This document shows positions 1-6,017 of a stretch of DNA of 8,729 bases, in pieces. The translations under genes were made by a program, and so were the position numbers. This DNA is from an uncultured Bacteroidota bacterium (GTDB lineage: Bacteria; Bacteroidota; Bacteroidia; Bacteroidales; UBA12481). The stretch is from the NCBI GenBank assembly GCA_903832165.1, contig CAILAQ010000190.1, positions 1-8,729 on the forward strand, written 5' to 3'. How positions within the stretch are numbered: position 1 is the first letter of the stretch; each line of letters begins with the position of its first letter. Under the pieces are notes generated by a model. It did not search any database and was not told the origin of the DNA. It was given only the letters and a program-made list of their open reading frames with translations.

Positions 1-47
1 CTCAAAGCAGAGCAGATGAGGAGGGAGATCAGGTGTTTCATTTTTTT

Positions 48-112
48 AAGTTGCCAACTTTAAGATGGAGGCTTGCTAATTTAGCAAAGCTTCCTGATAA
101 AGTTGGCAACTT
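48..112. repeat. Compound inverted repeat (possible REP/MITE-like intergenic element)
   Basis: Outer arms 48-62 (AAGTTGCCAACTTTA) and 98-112 are perfect 15-bp reverse complements. An inner imperfect pair, 67-79 (GGAGGCTTGCTAA) and 81-94 (TTAGCAAAGCTTCC), almost closes the loop, so the 65 bases can fold into one long hairpin. Each outer arm is also a palindrome by itself (AAGTTG, one base, CAACTT). The plus strand stays open across the element (the codons read roughly as LPTLRWRLANLAKLP), which could produce spurious gene calls. It resembles non-autonomous repeats scattered between genes in Bacteroidota, but copy number cannot be judged from one window. No transposase gene is present here. The inverted repeat is certain; its class is inferred. 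Confidence 0.75.
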
Positions 113-124
113 TATAACGCAGAA

Positions 125-155
125 AGGGGTAATGACTGTTCGGATCATTACCCCT
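125..155 (-). terminator. Candidate terminator hairpin after the histidine kinase gene
   Basis: AGGGGTAATGA (125-135) and TCATTACCCCT (145-155) form a perfect 11-bp stem with a 9-base loop. The hairpin lies about 80 bases past the kinase stop codon in the direction of transcription, a reasonable end for the minus-strand unit. On the minus strand the stem is followed by only a short T-rich tail (TTTCT), and on the plus strand by no T-run, so intrinsic termination would be weak. It could instead be an RNA-stabilising or bidirectional structure. The stem is directly visible; the function is inferred. Confidence 0.45.
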
Positions 156-235
156 CACCACAAACTATCAACAAATATGAATTATCTAATCAACGTGTCA
201 AATGTATCAGGCAATTCTGAAGAAAAACTGAAGAT

Positions 236-1513
236 TTAACCCGATTTGCCATTTTTTTCAGGCCATTTGACATCAAATTGATGAATTCCTTTGTCATAGG
301 TGTATTTTACGCTCAGACCTGATACTTCGCAGATTTTTCTGATCAGGGACAATCCCAGACCTAATCCTTTGGAATCCCTACCTTTAACGAATTCGGCGAA
401 ATAGTGATCGGTGGGATAGAGGGGCTCGGGACCATTATTTGTAAAACGCAGGCTTCCGGGTTTGAGTTTAATATCCAGAGTTCCTCCCGGCAAATTATGA
501 ACAATGGCGTTTTTTACCAGGTTATGAACGAGAATGTCGCCGAGGGAGGGATCTATTCCGACACTGATTTCAGGTGGAAGAATTGTGCTGAGCTTAATTT
601 CCTTTAAATCAATGAGGTCACTGAGATTGTCGAGTTGCCTTAAGATGCCGGTGGCCGGATAGAATATTCCGGATGTGGAGTAATGCTGATGGTCGATCTT
701 GAACAAGAGTGCCAGTGATCGGTTAAGCTGCGATAAATGTCTGCTGTTATCTCCAATCGATTCGATCAGCTGAAGCTGTTCGTTATCGAGATTTGAAGTC
801 TGCATCAGTAATTCGCTTTTCAGCCGTATTACGGCGAGAGGGGTCTGAATTTCATGAGTGGTATGGGAAGTGAAGTTGTTCAGGTTATCATATGTTTCCG
901 AAATCCTTCTGGTCATTTTTTCAATCTCCTGGTTCAGCGTCCGGAATTCATTGATGTGTGATGACTTAAGCTGCAGGGCCTTTTGTTTCGGATTATAATT
1001 ATCAAGCGATTGAATCGTGGTATAAAAGTCCTTCCATATCCGACGAAATGCGAATTGATTCATAAGATAGATGCCAAGCAGGAATAGCCCTGCAATAAAG
1101 GAGATGAACAGGATTATCTGCCTGACAAACTGCTCAGCAGGAAGTTTTGACTTGAAGAGAATGAATTCGATCGGCTGTTCCTGAACAATTTCGTAAAACC
1201 TCAGGCACCTTATTGCGGCTTGCTGTCCGGTTACCTTTACTACACTCACGCTATCATAATAGTACTCCTGGTTTCCCGGATAATTTGCGATTTCGTTTGC
1301 CACCAGCCTGCTGAAAAATGGTGCACCTGCCTGGTTTCCAACTAATAATAACTCCGGATTTGAAAGAACTTCAATACGTTCTTCCTGGAGGATAGCATCC
1401 AGCTCATCGTTACTGAGTTTTCGCAGGAGGGAATAAAAGACTACACCGATGATAACAAAAACGATAAGGGAAAAACTGGACAGGTATATGGAGGATTGGC
1501 TTTGTAGCTTCAT
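236..1513 (-). CDS. Membrane-bound sensor histidine kinase
   Basis: Inner-membrane sensor kinase of 425 residues that should autophosphorylate on histidine and pass the phosphate to the regulator encoded just upstream. Two membrane segments (about 9-30 and 132-153) flank a periplasmic sensor of about 100 residues that I do not recognise. A cytoplasmic linker (about 154-210) lacks a clear HAMP signature. The dimerisation/phosphoacceptor region has the H-box HEIQTP with His220. The ATPase domain has an N-box (LVKNAIVHN, Asn335), an F-box-like stretch (YFAEFVKG, 371-378) and a strong G2 box (GLGLGLSL, 383-390). The G1 box is degenerate: NNGP (359-362) replaces the usual DxGxG, a variation I recall from other Bacteroidota kinases. 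The start codon overlaps the regulator's stop by 4 bases (ATGA), and GGAGGA at 1517-1522 serves as a ribosome binding site, which is unusual here. The signal sensed is unknown. Confidence 0.93.
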   Translation of the reverse strand: MKLQSQSSIYLSSFSLIVFVIIGVVFYSLLRKLSNDELDAILQEERIEVLSNPELLLVGNQAGAPFFSRLVANEIANYPGNQEYYYDSVSVVKVTGQQAAIRCLRFYEIVQEQPIEFILFKSKLPAEQFVRQIILFISFIAGLFLLGIYLMNQFAFRRIWKDFYTTIQSLDNYNPKQKALQLKSSHINEFRTLNQEIEKMTRRISETYDNLNNFTSHTTHEIQTPLAVIRLKSELLMQTSNLDNEQLQLIESIGDNSRHLSQLNRSLALLFKIDHQHYSTSGIFYPATGILRQLDNLSDLIDLKEIKLSTILPPEISVGIDPSLGDILVHNLVKNAIVHNLPGGTLDIKLKPGSLRFTNNGPEPLYPTDHYFAEFVKGRDSKGLGLGLSLIRKICEVSGLSVKYTYDKGIHQFDVKWPEKNGKSG

Positions 1514-2193
1514 TCGTCCTCCGTAATGCGATACCCCGATCCGTAAACTGTTTGAATCCAGTCAGTACCAGTTTTTTGCTGAAGTTTTTTCCGAAGGTTT
1601 TTCATATGGGTGTATACCATTTCGGTATAGTCAGTCCCATAGATGCTTTCGCCCCAAATATGTTCAGCGATGGCATCTTTTGTAATAACACGGTTCTTGT
1701 TGGTTATGAGGTACATCAGGATATCAAATTCTTTCCTTGTCAAGTCAAGCAGCTCCCCGTTAAGTTGTGCTGTTTTTCCATCAGGATCGATAGTAAGCTC
1801 CCTGAAGATGATTTGATTGAACCCGGTATACCTGGTGCGCCGGATCACCGACTGGATGCGTGCGTTCAATTCTGACAGGTCGAATGGTTTCACCAGGTAA
1901 TCGTCGGCACCGGTTTGAAGGCCGACAATCCTGTCGTTCAGGGTATCTCTTGCCGAAATGACAATGATGCCGCATTTAGCCTGATTCTCCTTAAGCAATC
2001 TGATGATTTTCAGGCCATCGCCGTCAGGAAGGTTCAGGTCGACCACTACACAGTAATAATCAAAGCGATCGATCTGTTTTAACGCTTCATGGTAGGTATC
2101 TGCGGTGATGCAACGGTAACCCCCCGGTTCCAGATAGGAAACCATCGATTCCATCAATGACCGTTCATCCTCAATGATCAGTAAAGTAATCAT
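1510..2193 (-). CDS. OmpR/PhoB-family response regulator
   Basis: Cytoplasmic DNA-binding regulator of 227 residues, the usual length for the family. The receiver domain (about 1-118) has the acidic pair Glu8/Asp9, phosphoacceptor Asp52 (VVVDLNLPDGDG), Ser80 (ISARD) and Lys102-Pro103 (YLVKPFD). The C-terminal winged helix (about 127-225) shows LTRKEFDIL, the recognition region VYTHMKNLRKKL and the closing wing VYGSGYRI, so it is a transcription factor of the OmpR type. It overlaps the kinase gene by 4 bases and is certainly its partner. It follows the DUF1858/DUF2249 gene after only 38 bases, so it may be co-transcribed with that stress-like gene. No clean promoter is seen in the 38 bases. 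Target genes cannot be deduced. Confidence 0.95.
   Translation of the reverse strand: MITLLIIEDERSLMESMVSYLEPGGYRCITADTYHEALKQIDRFDYYCVVVDLNLPDGDGLKIIRLLKENQAKCGIIVISARDTLNDRIVGLQTGADDYLVKPFDLSELNARIQSVIRRTRYTGFNQIIFRELTIDPDGKTAQLNGELLDLTRKEFDILMYLITNKNRVITKDAIAEHIWGESIYGTDYTEMVYTHMKNLRKKLQQKTGTDWIQTVYGSGYRITEDE
1517..1522 (-). promoter_or_regulatory. Shine-Dalgarno site for the histidine kinase
   Basis: On the minus strand GGAGGA lies 3 bases before the kinase ATG (GGAGGACGAATG), inside the last codons of the regulator gene. With the 4-base ATGA overlap it points to coupled translation of the pair. Other starts in this window have A/T-rich leaders without such a site. Part of the match may be chance, because the bases also encode the acidic end of the regulator (TEDE). 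Confidence 0.5.
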
Positions 2194-2231
2194 GGAGCGA
2201 ATATAGGCAAAATTGAAAATCTGACGGTTTC

Positions 2232-2762
2232 TTATCCCCTGAGGAAAAATATTCTGAATTCTTCAGGGCTCAGTTCCATTACATAATTCTTGAATCCCAA
2301 GCCGGTGGCCTTATCGATCAGCGGTGCAGGGAAAAATGGTGCCACTAATTCATAGATCTCATTATCCGGCAAATGTTGAAGATCTGCAAGTACTTGTCCG
2401 ACCGGATGTTCCCCGCGGTTGAGCATTTCCCGGGCATCAAGGTGGCCGGTGACCTTTGCCACAGAAAACCATTCGGGCGCGTCCTGGGTTGTTGGATCAT
2501 AATCTGATTCTCCGGCAGATTCCGGAATTCCTGAGACTCCGGATGCCAGGCGAAGCCGGTTCACGAGATCCTCAACCTTGATACCACCCACCAGTGCAGC
2601 CTGCTGTAGCGTAGTTACACGTGCAACAGTTTTTCTAAGGATTGGATTTTTTAATTGTTTGAAGGCACTACTGATATCGAAAAGGGTTTCTTCCAGTTCT
2701 GGATAATCAGTGATAAGGTCGAGAATTTTAGTTTTCGGGGTTATAATTAGCTTGGGTTCCAT
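2232..2762 (-). CDS. DUF1858 + DUF2249 domain protein
   Basis: Small soluble protein of 176 residues. Residues about 5-72 match the DUF1858 pattern (ILDLITDYPELEETLFD, then the family-like NPILRKTVARVTTLQQAA and a final LVNRLR). A linker rich in Ser, Gly and Asp (73-97) follows, then a DUF2249-like domain (about 98-175) with the motifs LDAREMLNRGEHPVGQVL, FFPAPLIDKATGLGF and a closing FRIFFLRG. DUF1858 is related to the N-terminal domain of ScdA/RIC di-iron repair proteins, and DUF2249 proteins often sit near nitric oxide and hemerythrin genes. A role in nitrosative or redox metabolism is therefore an inference from family and neighbours. The protein has no cysteine at all, so it cannot use the conserved cysteine of ScdA-like domains. 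It follows the DUF438 gene by 82 bases and precedes the response regulator by 38. The A-rich leader (CGAAAAATG) has no Shine-Dalgarno site. Confidence 0.85.
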   Translation of the reverse strand: MEPKLIITPKTKILDLITDYPELEETLFDISSAFKQLKNPILRKTVARVTTLQQAALVGGIKVEDLVNRLRLASGVSGIPESAGESDYDPTTQDAPEWFSVAKVTGHLDAREMLNRGEHPVGQVLADLQHLPDNEIYELVAPFFPAPLIDKATGLGFKNYVMELSPEEFRIFFLRG

Positions 2763-2798
2763 TTTTCGATTGATTTACTGTTAGTACTTTTTATTAGT

Positions 2799-2866
2799 AG
2801 ACGGAAGACAAAAGAGACTGGTCTTTCTGTCTGTCTTTTGTCTATTAGTCTTCTGTCTTCTTGTCT
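2799..2866. repeat. AGAC/GTCT-rich simple repeat with hairpin potential
   Basis: This stretch is built of short GTCT/AGAC units (GTCTGTCTTTTGTCT, GTCTTCTGTCTTC and their complements). AGACAAAAG (2806-2814) pairs perfectly with CTTTTGTCT (2835-2843), and AGACGGAAGAC (2799-2809) pairs with 2848-2858 with one mismatch, so two overlapping hairpins are possible. The repeat covers most of the gap between the DUF438 and DUF1858/DUF2249 genes and enters the last codons of the DUF438 gene, where it encodes the KKTED tail. No T-run follows, so it is not a standard terminator. It could be a processing or attenuation site, or a slippage-prone microsatellite. Confidence 0.6.
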
Positions 2867-4101
2867 GCCGCCTGGTAAGAAACGATTCGCTGTTCGCCTT
2901 CGAGTTTGCGGTATTCCGCAAGGTCCTGCGAAACTTCGAGTGTTCCGAGATAATCCCCGTTCTCGTCGCGAAGGGCATAATATTCAATATAGATAAACTT
3001 TCCTTTCTTCTGAATCCAGAAGGGAGCATGGCTGGCTTTTCCGGATTTGAAGTCATCCATGATTTTCTCGACGATATGCACGCTGGCGGGTGGATGGCAG
3101 AGGCGGACATCGCGGTTGATTATTGATCGGCTGCGGTGAAAGATACGATGGGGACCCTGAGAGAAATACTTGACTTTATCGTTTTTATCCACAAACGTCA
3201 TATCCACTGGCAAGATGTTCAGGACGGCCATTAATTCAGCAGCGGTAAAGCTTCCCGATGGCAGTTGAATTGTGTTGCCGGTAACTTGCGTAGGATCGAC
3301 CAATGATTCCTCCAATCCTTCCGGTTTCCAGTCGATTTGCGGGTCATACAGGCAAAATCCAATGGAGAGAGTTTGCTGGTAAACATCCCACCAGTTTTCC
3401 AGTGTGAGTTTATCCAGGCTCATCGGGAACAGGATCGCCTCCTCTTTTTTAATCATATCCTCCACTCCGGCCATGACCGGATTAAACAGTATATCAGAAA
3501 CAGACAGTATTTCTTCTGCTGATAGTCCTTCGCTTCTCAGAATCTCGATGCATCCTTTGATTTGCGTGCGGATCTCGTCATGCTTGCCCCACATTACTGC
3601 GGGCGGACCGGTAATCCCTGCTTTTTCGAGGAATGGGAACAGAAGATATTCTTTGCGCTGATAATGTTTATCGATATCGAGCAGGCTGTTAAATGCGGTT
3701 AGAAGGTTATTAACCACCTTGGCCAGATCTTCATTCTCAGGGAGCTTCTTTAGCTGATCAAGCCACTCAGCAGCCTGATCGACCATTTTCAGCAATTCCC
3801 GATTCTCCTGAATAAAAGTATCCACCGGATGGCCGGGAGGAATGGATGCGGCACCAGAGTGATCAATGCTGCCATCAAGAACCAGGGAGTGGACATCACA
3901 GAATTTCTGGATTTCTTCAGCCGGCAGTCCTTCTTCTATCAGCTGCTGTTCAACTTCCACCACTTCCCCGTATGGGACCTGTTTCAGTACTTCTATCAGT
4001 TCTGCTTTTACAATTTCAGGATCGATCCCCTGGTGAATCTTAAGAAGCAACCCTTTCAGGATATGCTTCCGTTGTTCTGAGTTATTGATCAGTTCACTCA
4101 T
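2845..4101 (-). CDS. DUF438 / hemerythrin-like / PAS sensor-type protein
   Basis: Cytoplasmic protein of 418 residues with no membrane segment. The DUF438 domain (about 10-80) ends in the family-type motif CDVHSLVLDG (Cys68, His71). A hemerythrin-like helical domain (about 88-232) has His91 (GHPVDTF), His146/Glu151 (HYQRKEYLLFP), His174 (WGKHDEIR) and Glu221 (KKEEAILFP), a possible but incomplete di-iron ligand set. After a linker, a PAS domain (about 290-405) carries a CHPPASVHIVEKI stretch (from Cys335) and ends DENGDYLGTLEVSQDL. No kinase or output domain follows, so it probably senses or binds a ligand (oxygen, nitric oxide or a redox state) or acts on iron; the exact role is unknown. It starts at an ATG with an A/T-rich leader, preceded by two palindromes. 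It probably heads a unit with the DUF1858/DUF2249 gene. The last residues are encoded by a GTCT/AGAC simple repeat. Confidence 0.88.
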   Translation of the reverse strand: MSELINNSEQRKHILKGLLLKIHQGIDPEIVKAELIEVLKQVPYGEVVEVEQQLIEEGLPAEEIQKFCDVHSLVLDGSIDHSGAASIPPGHPVDTFIQENRELLKMVDQAAEWLDQLKKLPENEDLAKVVNNLLTAFNSLLDIDKHYQRKEYLLFPFLEKAGITGPPAVMWGKHDEIRTQIKGCIEILRSEGLSAEEILSVSDILFNPVMAGVEDMIKKEEAILFPMSLDKLTLENWWDVYQQTLSIGFCLYDPQIDWKPEGLEESLVDPTQVTGNTIQLPSGSFTAAELMAVLNILPVDMTFVDKNDKVKYFSQGPHRIFHRSRSIINRDVRLCHPPASVHIVEKIMDDFKSGKASHAPFWIQKKGKFIYIEYYALRDENGDYLGTLEVSQDLAEYRKLEGEQRIVSYQAADKKTED

Positions 4102-4138
4102 AAGTAATCATTAAACTAAAAAGGAATTAAAATATCAG

Positions 4139-4177
4139 CAAAGGAACAATATAGAATCGTTCCAAATAGTAACAAAG
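4139..4177 (-). promoter_or_regulatory. Candidate promoter of the DUF438 gene
   Basis: The 93-base gap between ktrB and the DUF438 gene should hold a promoter. On the minus strand, TTCCTTTG (4146-4139) matches the Bacteroidota -7 element TAnnTTTG at five of six fixed bases. It would put the start site near 4135, leaving a leader of about 33 bases. An alternative is TATATTGT (4153-4146), with TTTG at 4177-4174 as the -33 element 20 bases upstream. The sequence does not decide between them. Confidence 0.35.
4143..4163. promoter_or_regulatory. Imperfect 21-bp palindrome, possible operator
   Basis: GGAACAAT (4143-4150) and ATCGTTCC (4156-4163) are inverted repeats with one mismatch and a 5-base spacer. 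The palindrome lies over the putative core promoter of the DUF438 gene, where a bound repressor would block transcription. No regulator is recognised for this sequence. Chance is possible in A/T-rich DNA, but the two outer GGAAC/GTTCC half-sites match perfectly. Confidence 0.35.
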
Positions 4178-4182
4178 GTTAC
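4169..4182. promoter_or_regulatory. GTAAC-N4-GTTAC palindrome, candidate Crp/Fnr-type operator
   Basis: A perfect 5+5 inverted repeat with a 4-base spacer, the geometry of FNR (TTGAT-N4-ATCAA) and DNR-type sites. Its centre, 4175.5, lies about 41 bases upstream of the start site predicted from the better -7 candidate, the class II activator position. This would suit a redox- or nitric-oxide-responsive gene such as DUF438/hemerythrin. The palindrome is directly visible; the regulator family is inferred from spacing and context, and no such regulator gene is in the window. Confidence 0.45.
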
Positions 4183-4194
4183 AAAAGGGAAGAA

Positions 4195-6009
4195 TTATCC
4201 GATCAGGATATTTGTATGGGAATAAGTGTATTCAACATTGGCTGCACGGCGGATAAGGGCAAGAACGATGGTAAGCGAGCCGATACGTCCGATATACATG
4301 GAGGTTATCAGGATAGACTTTGCCGTAACGCCAAGGGTTGGGGTTATGCCAATGCTCAGCCCGACGGTTGACAGCGCTGATAATTCTTCAAACACAAGGT
4401 GCATGACATTGATGTGAGGTTCCGCAATGGAGAGGGCGATAGTTCCGAGGAGGAACCAGCACGAATAGATAATGGCAACGGACAGCGCACGCTGAACTAA
4501 AGCCGGACGAAGCGTGTGCTGCATGAAGGTCAGATGTTTGGAGCCTCTGACGGCATTAAAGGTGGATTTCAGAATAACCGCAAAAGTTGTTGTTTTAATA
4601 CCTCCGCCAGTTGATCCCGGGGATGCACCGATAAACATCAGAAAAGAGAAAATGAGAATAAGTGGCTCGCTGAATTTACCGATATCTACTGAGTTGAAGC
4701 CTGCAGTTCGGGCTATTACTGATTGAAAAACGGATTGCATGATCCTTCCTCCGGTTGAAACATCATCGGGATAAACCGGATATAAGAAGAAGAATGCAAG
4801 AGCGCCACCGGTAATCAGGAAAAAGGAGGTACGCAAAGCGATACGTGAGCTGGGCTGTAGCTGCTTAAAGAAAAAAATTGTTTTGATGGGTCGGTTGCGA
4901 AGGCTGGTGAAGTCCTGCAAAACGGGAAAACCAATACCACCAAGGAACACCAGTAGTGCGATTATGCCATGGACTCCCCAGGAAAGCCTGACCCCTTCCT
5001 CAAAGAAATTATTTGTCCACAGGCCAAATCCGGCGTTATTAAATGCGGAGATACAATGAAACATGGAGAAGAAAAACTTGCTCTGCCCCTCCTTGAACAC
5101 TACGGTTGGCCCCCAGGAAAAGTACACCACAGCTATGCCGATGACTTCAATAAGAATTGAAAAAACAATGACGCTTTTTAAAATGGATCGCGATTTCGAC
5201 ATTTCGTCGGTATCCAGGAGGTCCTTGATGAGGGATTGATACTTAATGCTGGAGGAATCGCGGTAGAATATGGTAAAGAAGGCTGCAAAAGCAAGAATAT
5301 TTATACCTCCGAACTGAATCAGCATCATGATGATCCAGTGCCCCTTATGGGTAAATGCGGTAGCTGTATCGACTACAACCAGGCCGGTAACGCATACTGC
5401 GCTGGTGGAAGTGAAGAGGGAATCAATAAAACTGATCCCGTTTGTGGTCATTTCCGGTAGCATAAGCAGTACGGTACCGGAACCGATAAGTATCATGAAA
5501 GATAATGCCAGAAGGCGGGCAGGCGATATTTTTACCTGAGAGAGCTTCATGGCTGCCTTACCCAGTTCAAGACCAATAATTACGCCAAATATGATTTGAA
5601 TGATCAGCATGTAACTATCAGTGATGGGAATGCGCAGGATATCATGAAAAAGGTTGTTTATGGATTGGTGCCCGAAAATGATAAAGAAGATCTCCTCAGC
5701 CACCATAAAGGCAAAAGCGATCGAATCGGCTCGGTTGTCGCGGATAAATTCGATAGGATTGAAGTCGTAGAAAACCCTGAGTAAATATTTCAGCATGAAA
5801 AACCAGATACTTGCACGTATCAGGAGTTGCACAATTCGAAGGTTTTCTGCGTCCAGCTTATAACCGTTCAGATAAACGATTGCCAGCAAAGAAACCACAG
5901 AGATAATAAAGGTTCCCCATGAAAGAAAAGTCAACATCCGGTTCTTGCTGGAGAAAAGCCGGAGGTTAATTCGTTCCCTGAGTTGCTGGATTTCTTCCTT
6001 GGAGGGCAT
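4195..6009 (-). CDS. ktrB: Potassium uptake channel subunit, TrkH/KtrB family
   Basis: Integral inner-membrane protein of 604 residues that conducts potassium together with a KtrA-type ring. All four selectivity-filter repeats are intact: TSAVCVTGL (Gly209), SAFNNAGFG (Gly327), ARTAGFNS (Gly437) and ALSTVGLS (Gly550). The conserved GASPGSTGGGIKTTT stretch (461-475) is also present. An N-terminal region of about 165 residues adds roughly four hydrophobic segments before the first pore repeat, making the protein longer than typical KtrB (about 450 residues). Residues 60-113 (YLLRVFYDFNPIEFIRDNRADS in the middle) vaguely recall S2-S3 of voltage-gated-channel folds, but no arginine-rich S4 is seen. 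The gene begins 8 bases after the ktrA stop and is surely co-transcribed with it. Trk and Ktr naming overlaps in this family; ktrB is chosen because of the partner. Confidence 0.95.
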   Translation of the reverse strand: MPSKEEIQQLRERINLRLFSSKNRMLTFLSWGTFIISVVSLLAIVYLNGYKLDAENLRIVQLLIRASIWFFMLKYLLRVFYDFNPIEFIRDNRADSIAFAFMVAEEIFFIIFGHQSINNLFHDILRIPITDSYMLIIQIIFGVIIGLELGKAAMKLSQVKISPARLLALSFMILIGSGTVLLMLPEMTTNGISFIDSLFTSTSAVCVTGLVVVDTATAFTHKGHWIIMMLIQFGGINILAFAAFFTIFYRDSSSIKYQSLIKDLLDTDEMSKSRSILKSVIVFSILIEVIGIAVVYFSWGPTVVFKEGQSKFFFSMFHCISAFNNAGFGLWTNNFFEEGVRLSWGVHGIIALLVFLGGIGFPVLQDFTSLRNRPIKTIFFFKQLQPSSRIALRTSFFLITGGALAFFFLYPVYPDDVSTGGRIMQSVFQSVIARTAGFNSVDIGKFSEPLILIFSFLMFIGASPGSTGGGIKTTTFAVILKSTFNAVRGSKHLTFMQHTLRPALVQRALSVAIIYSCWFLLGTIALSIAEPHINVMHLVFEELSALSTVGLSIGITPTLGVTAKSILITSMYIGRIGSLTIVLALIRRAANVEYTYSHTNILIG

Positions 6010-6017
6010 TCAGGAAG

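Larger units (their letters stand above)
1..235. other. Non-coding left end
   Basis: No convincing gene was found in this stretch. One plus-strand frame is open to a stop at 237-239, but most of it is the compound inverted repeat and the hairpin, and it runs into the end of the kinase gene. The first 40 or so bases could hold the tail of a gene lying to the left, for example a frame stopping at 17-19, but too little is visible to say so. A T-run at 41-47 lies just before the repeat. Confidence 0.6.

Noticed and set aside
33..239. Plus-strand open frame of 68 codons
   Set aside because: It is mostly the inverted repeat and the hairpin, has no family resemblance and overlaps the kinase stop; it is open by chance.
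2194..2231. TATATTCG as a -7 element for the response regulator
   Set aside because: It matches five of six fixed bases but leaves almost no leader and has no -33 partner; read-through from the upstream gene is simpler.
2781..3110. Minus-strand open frame of 109 codons beside the DUF438 gene
   Set aside because: It overlaps the well-supported DUF438 coding frame, and its tail is translated from the GTCT/AGAC repeat.
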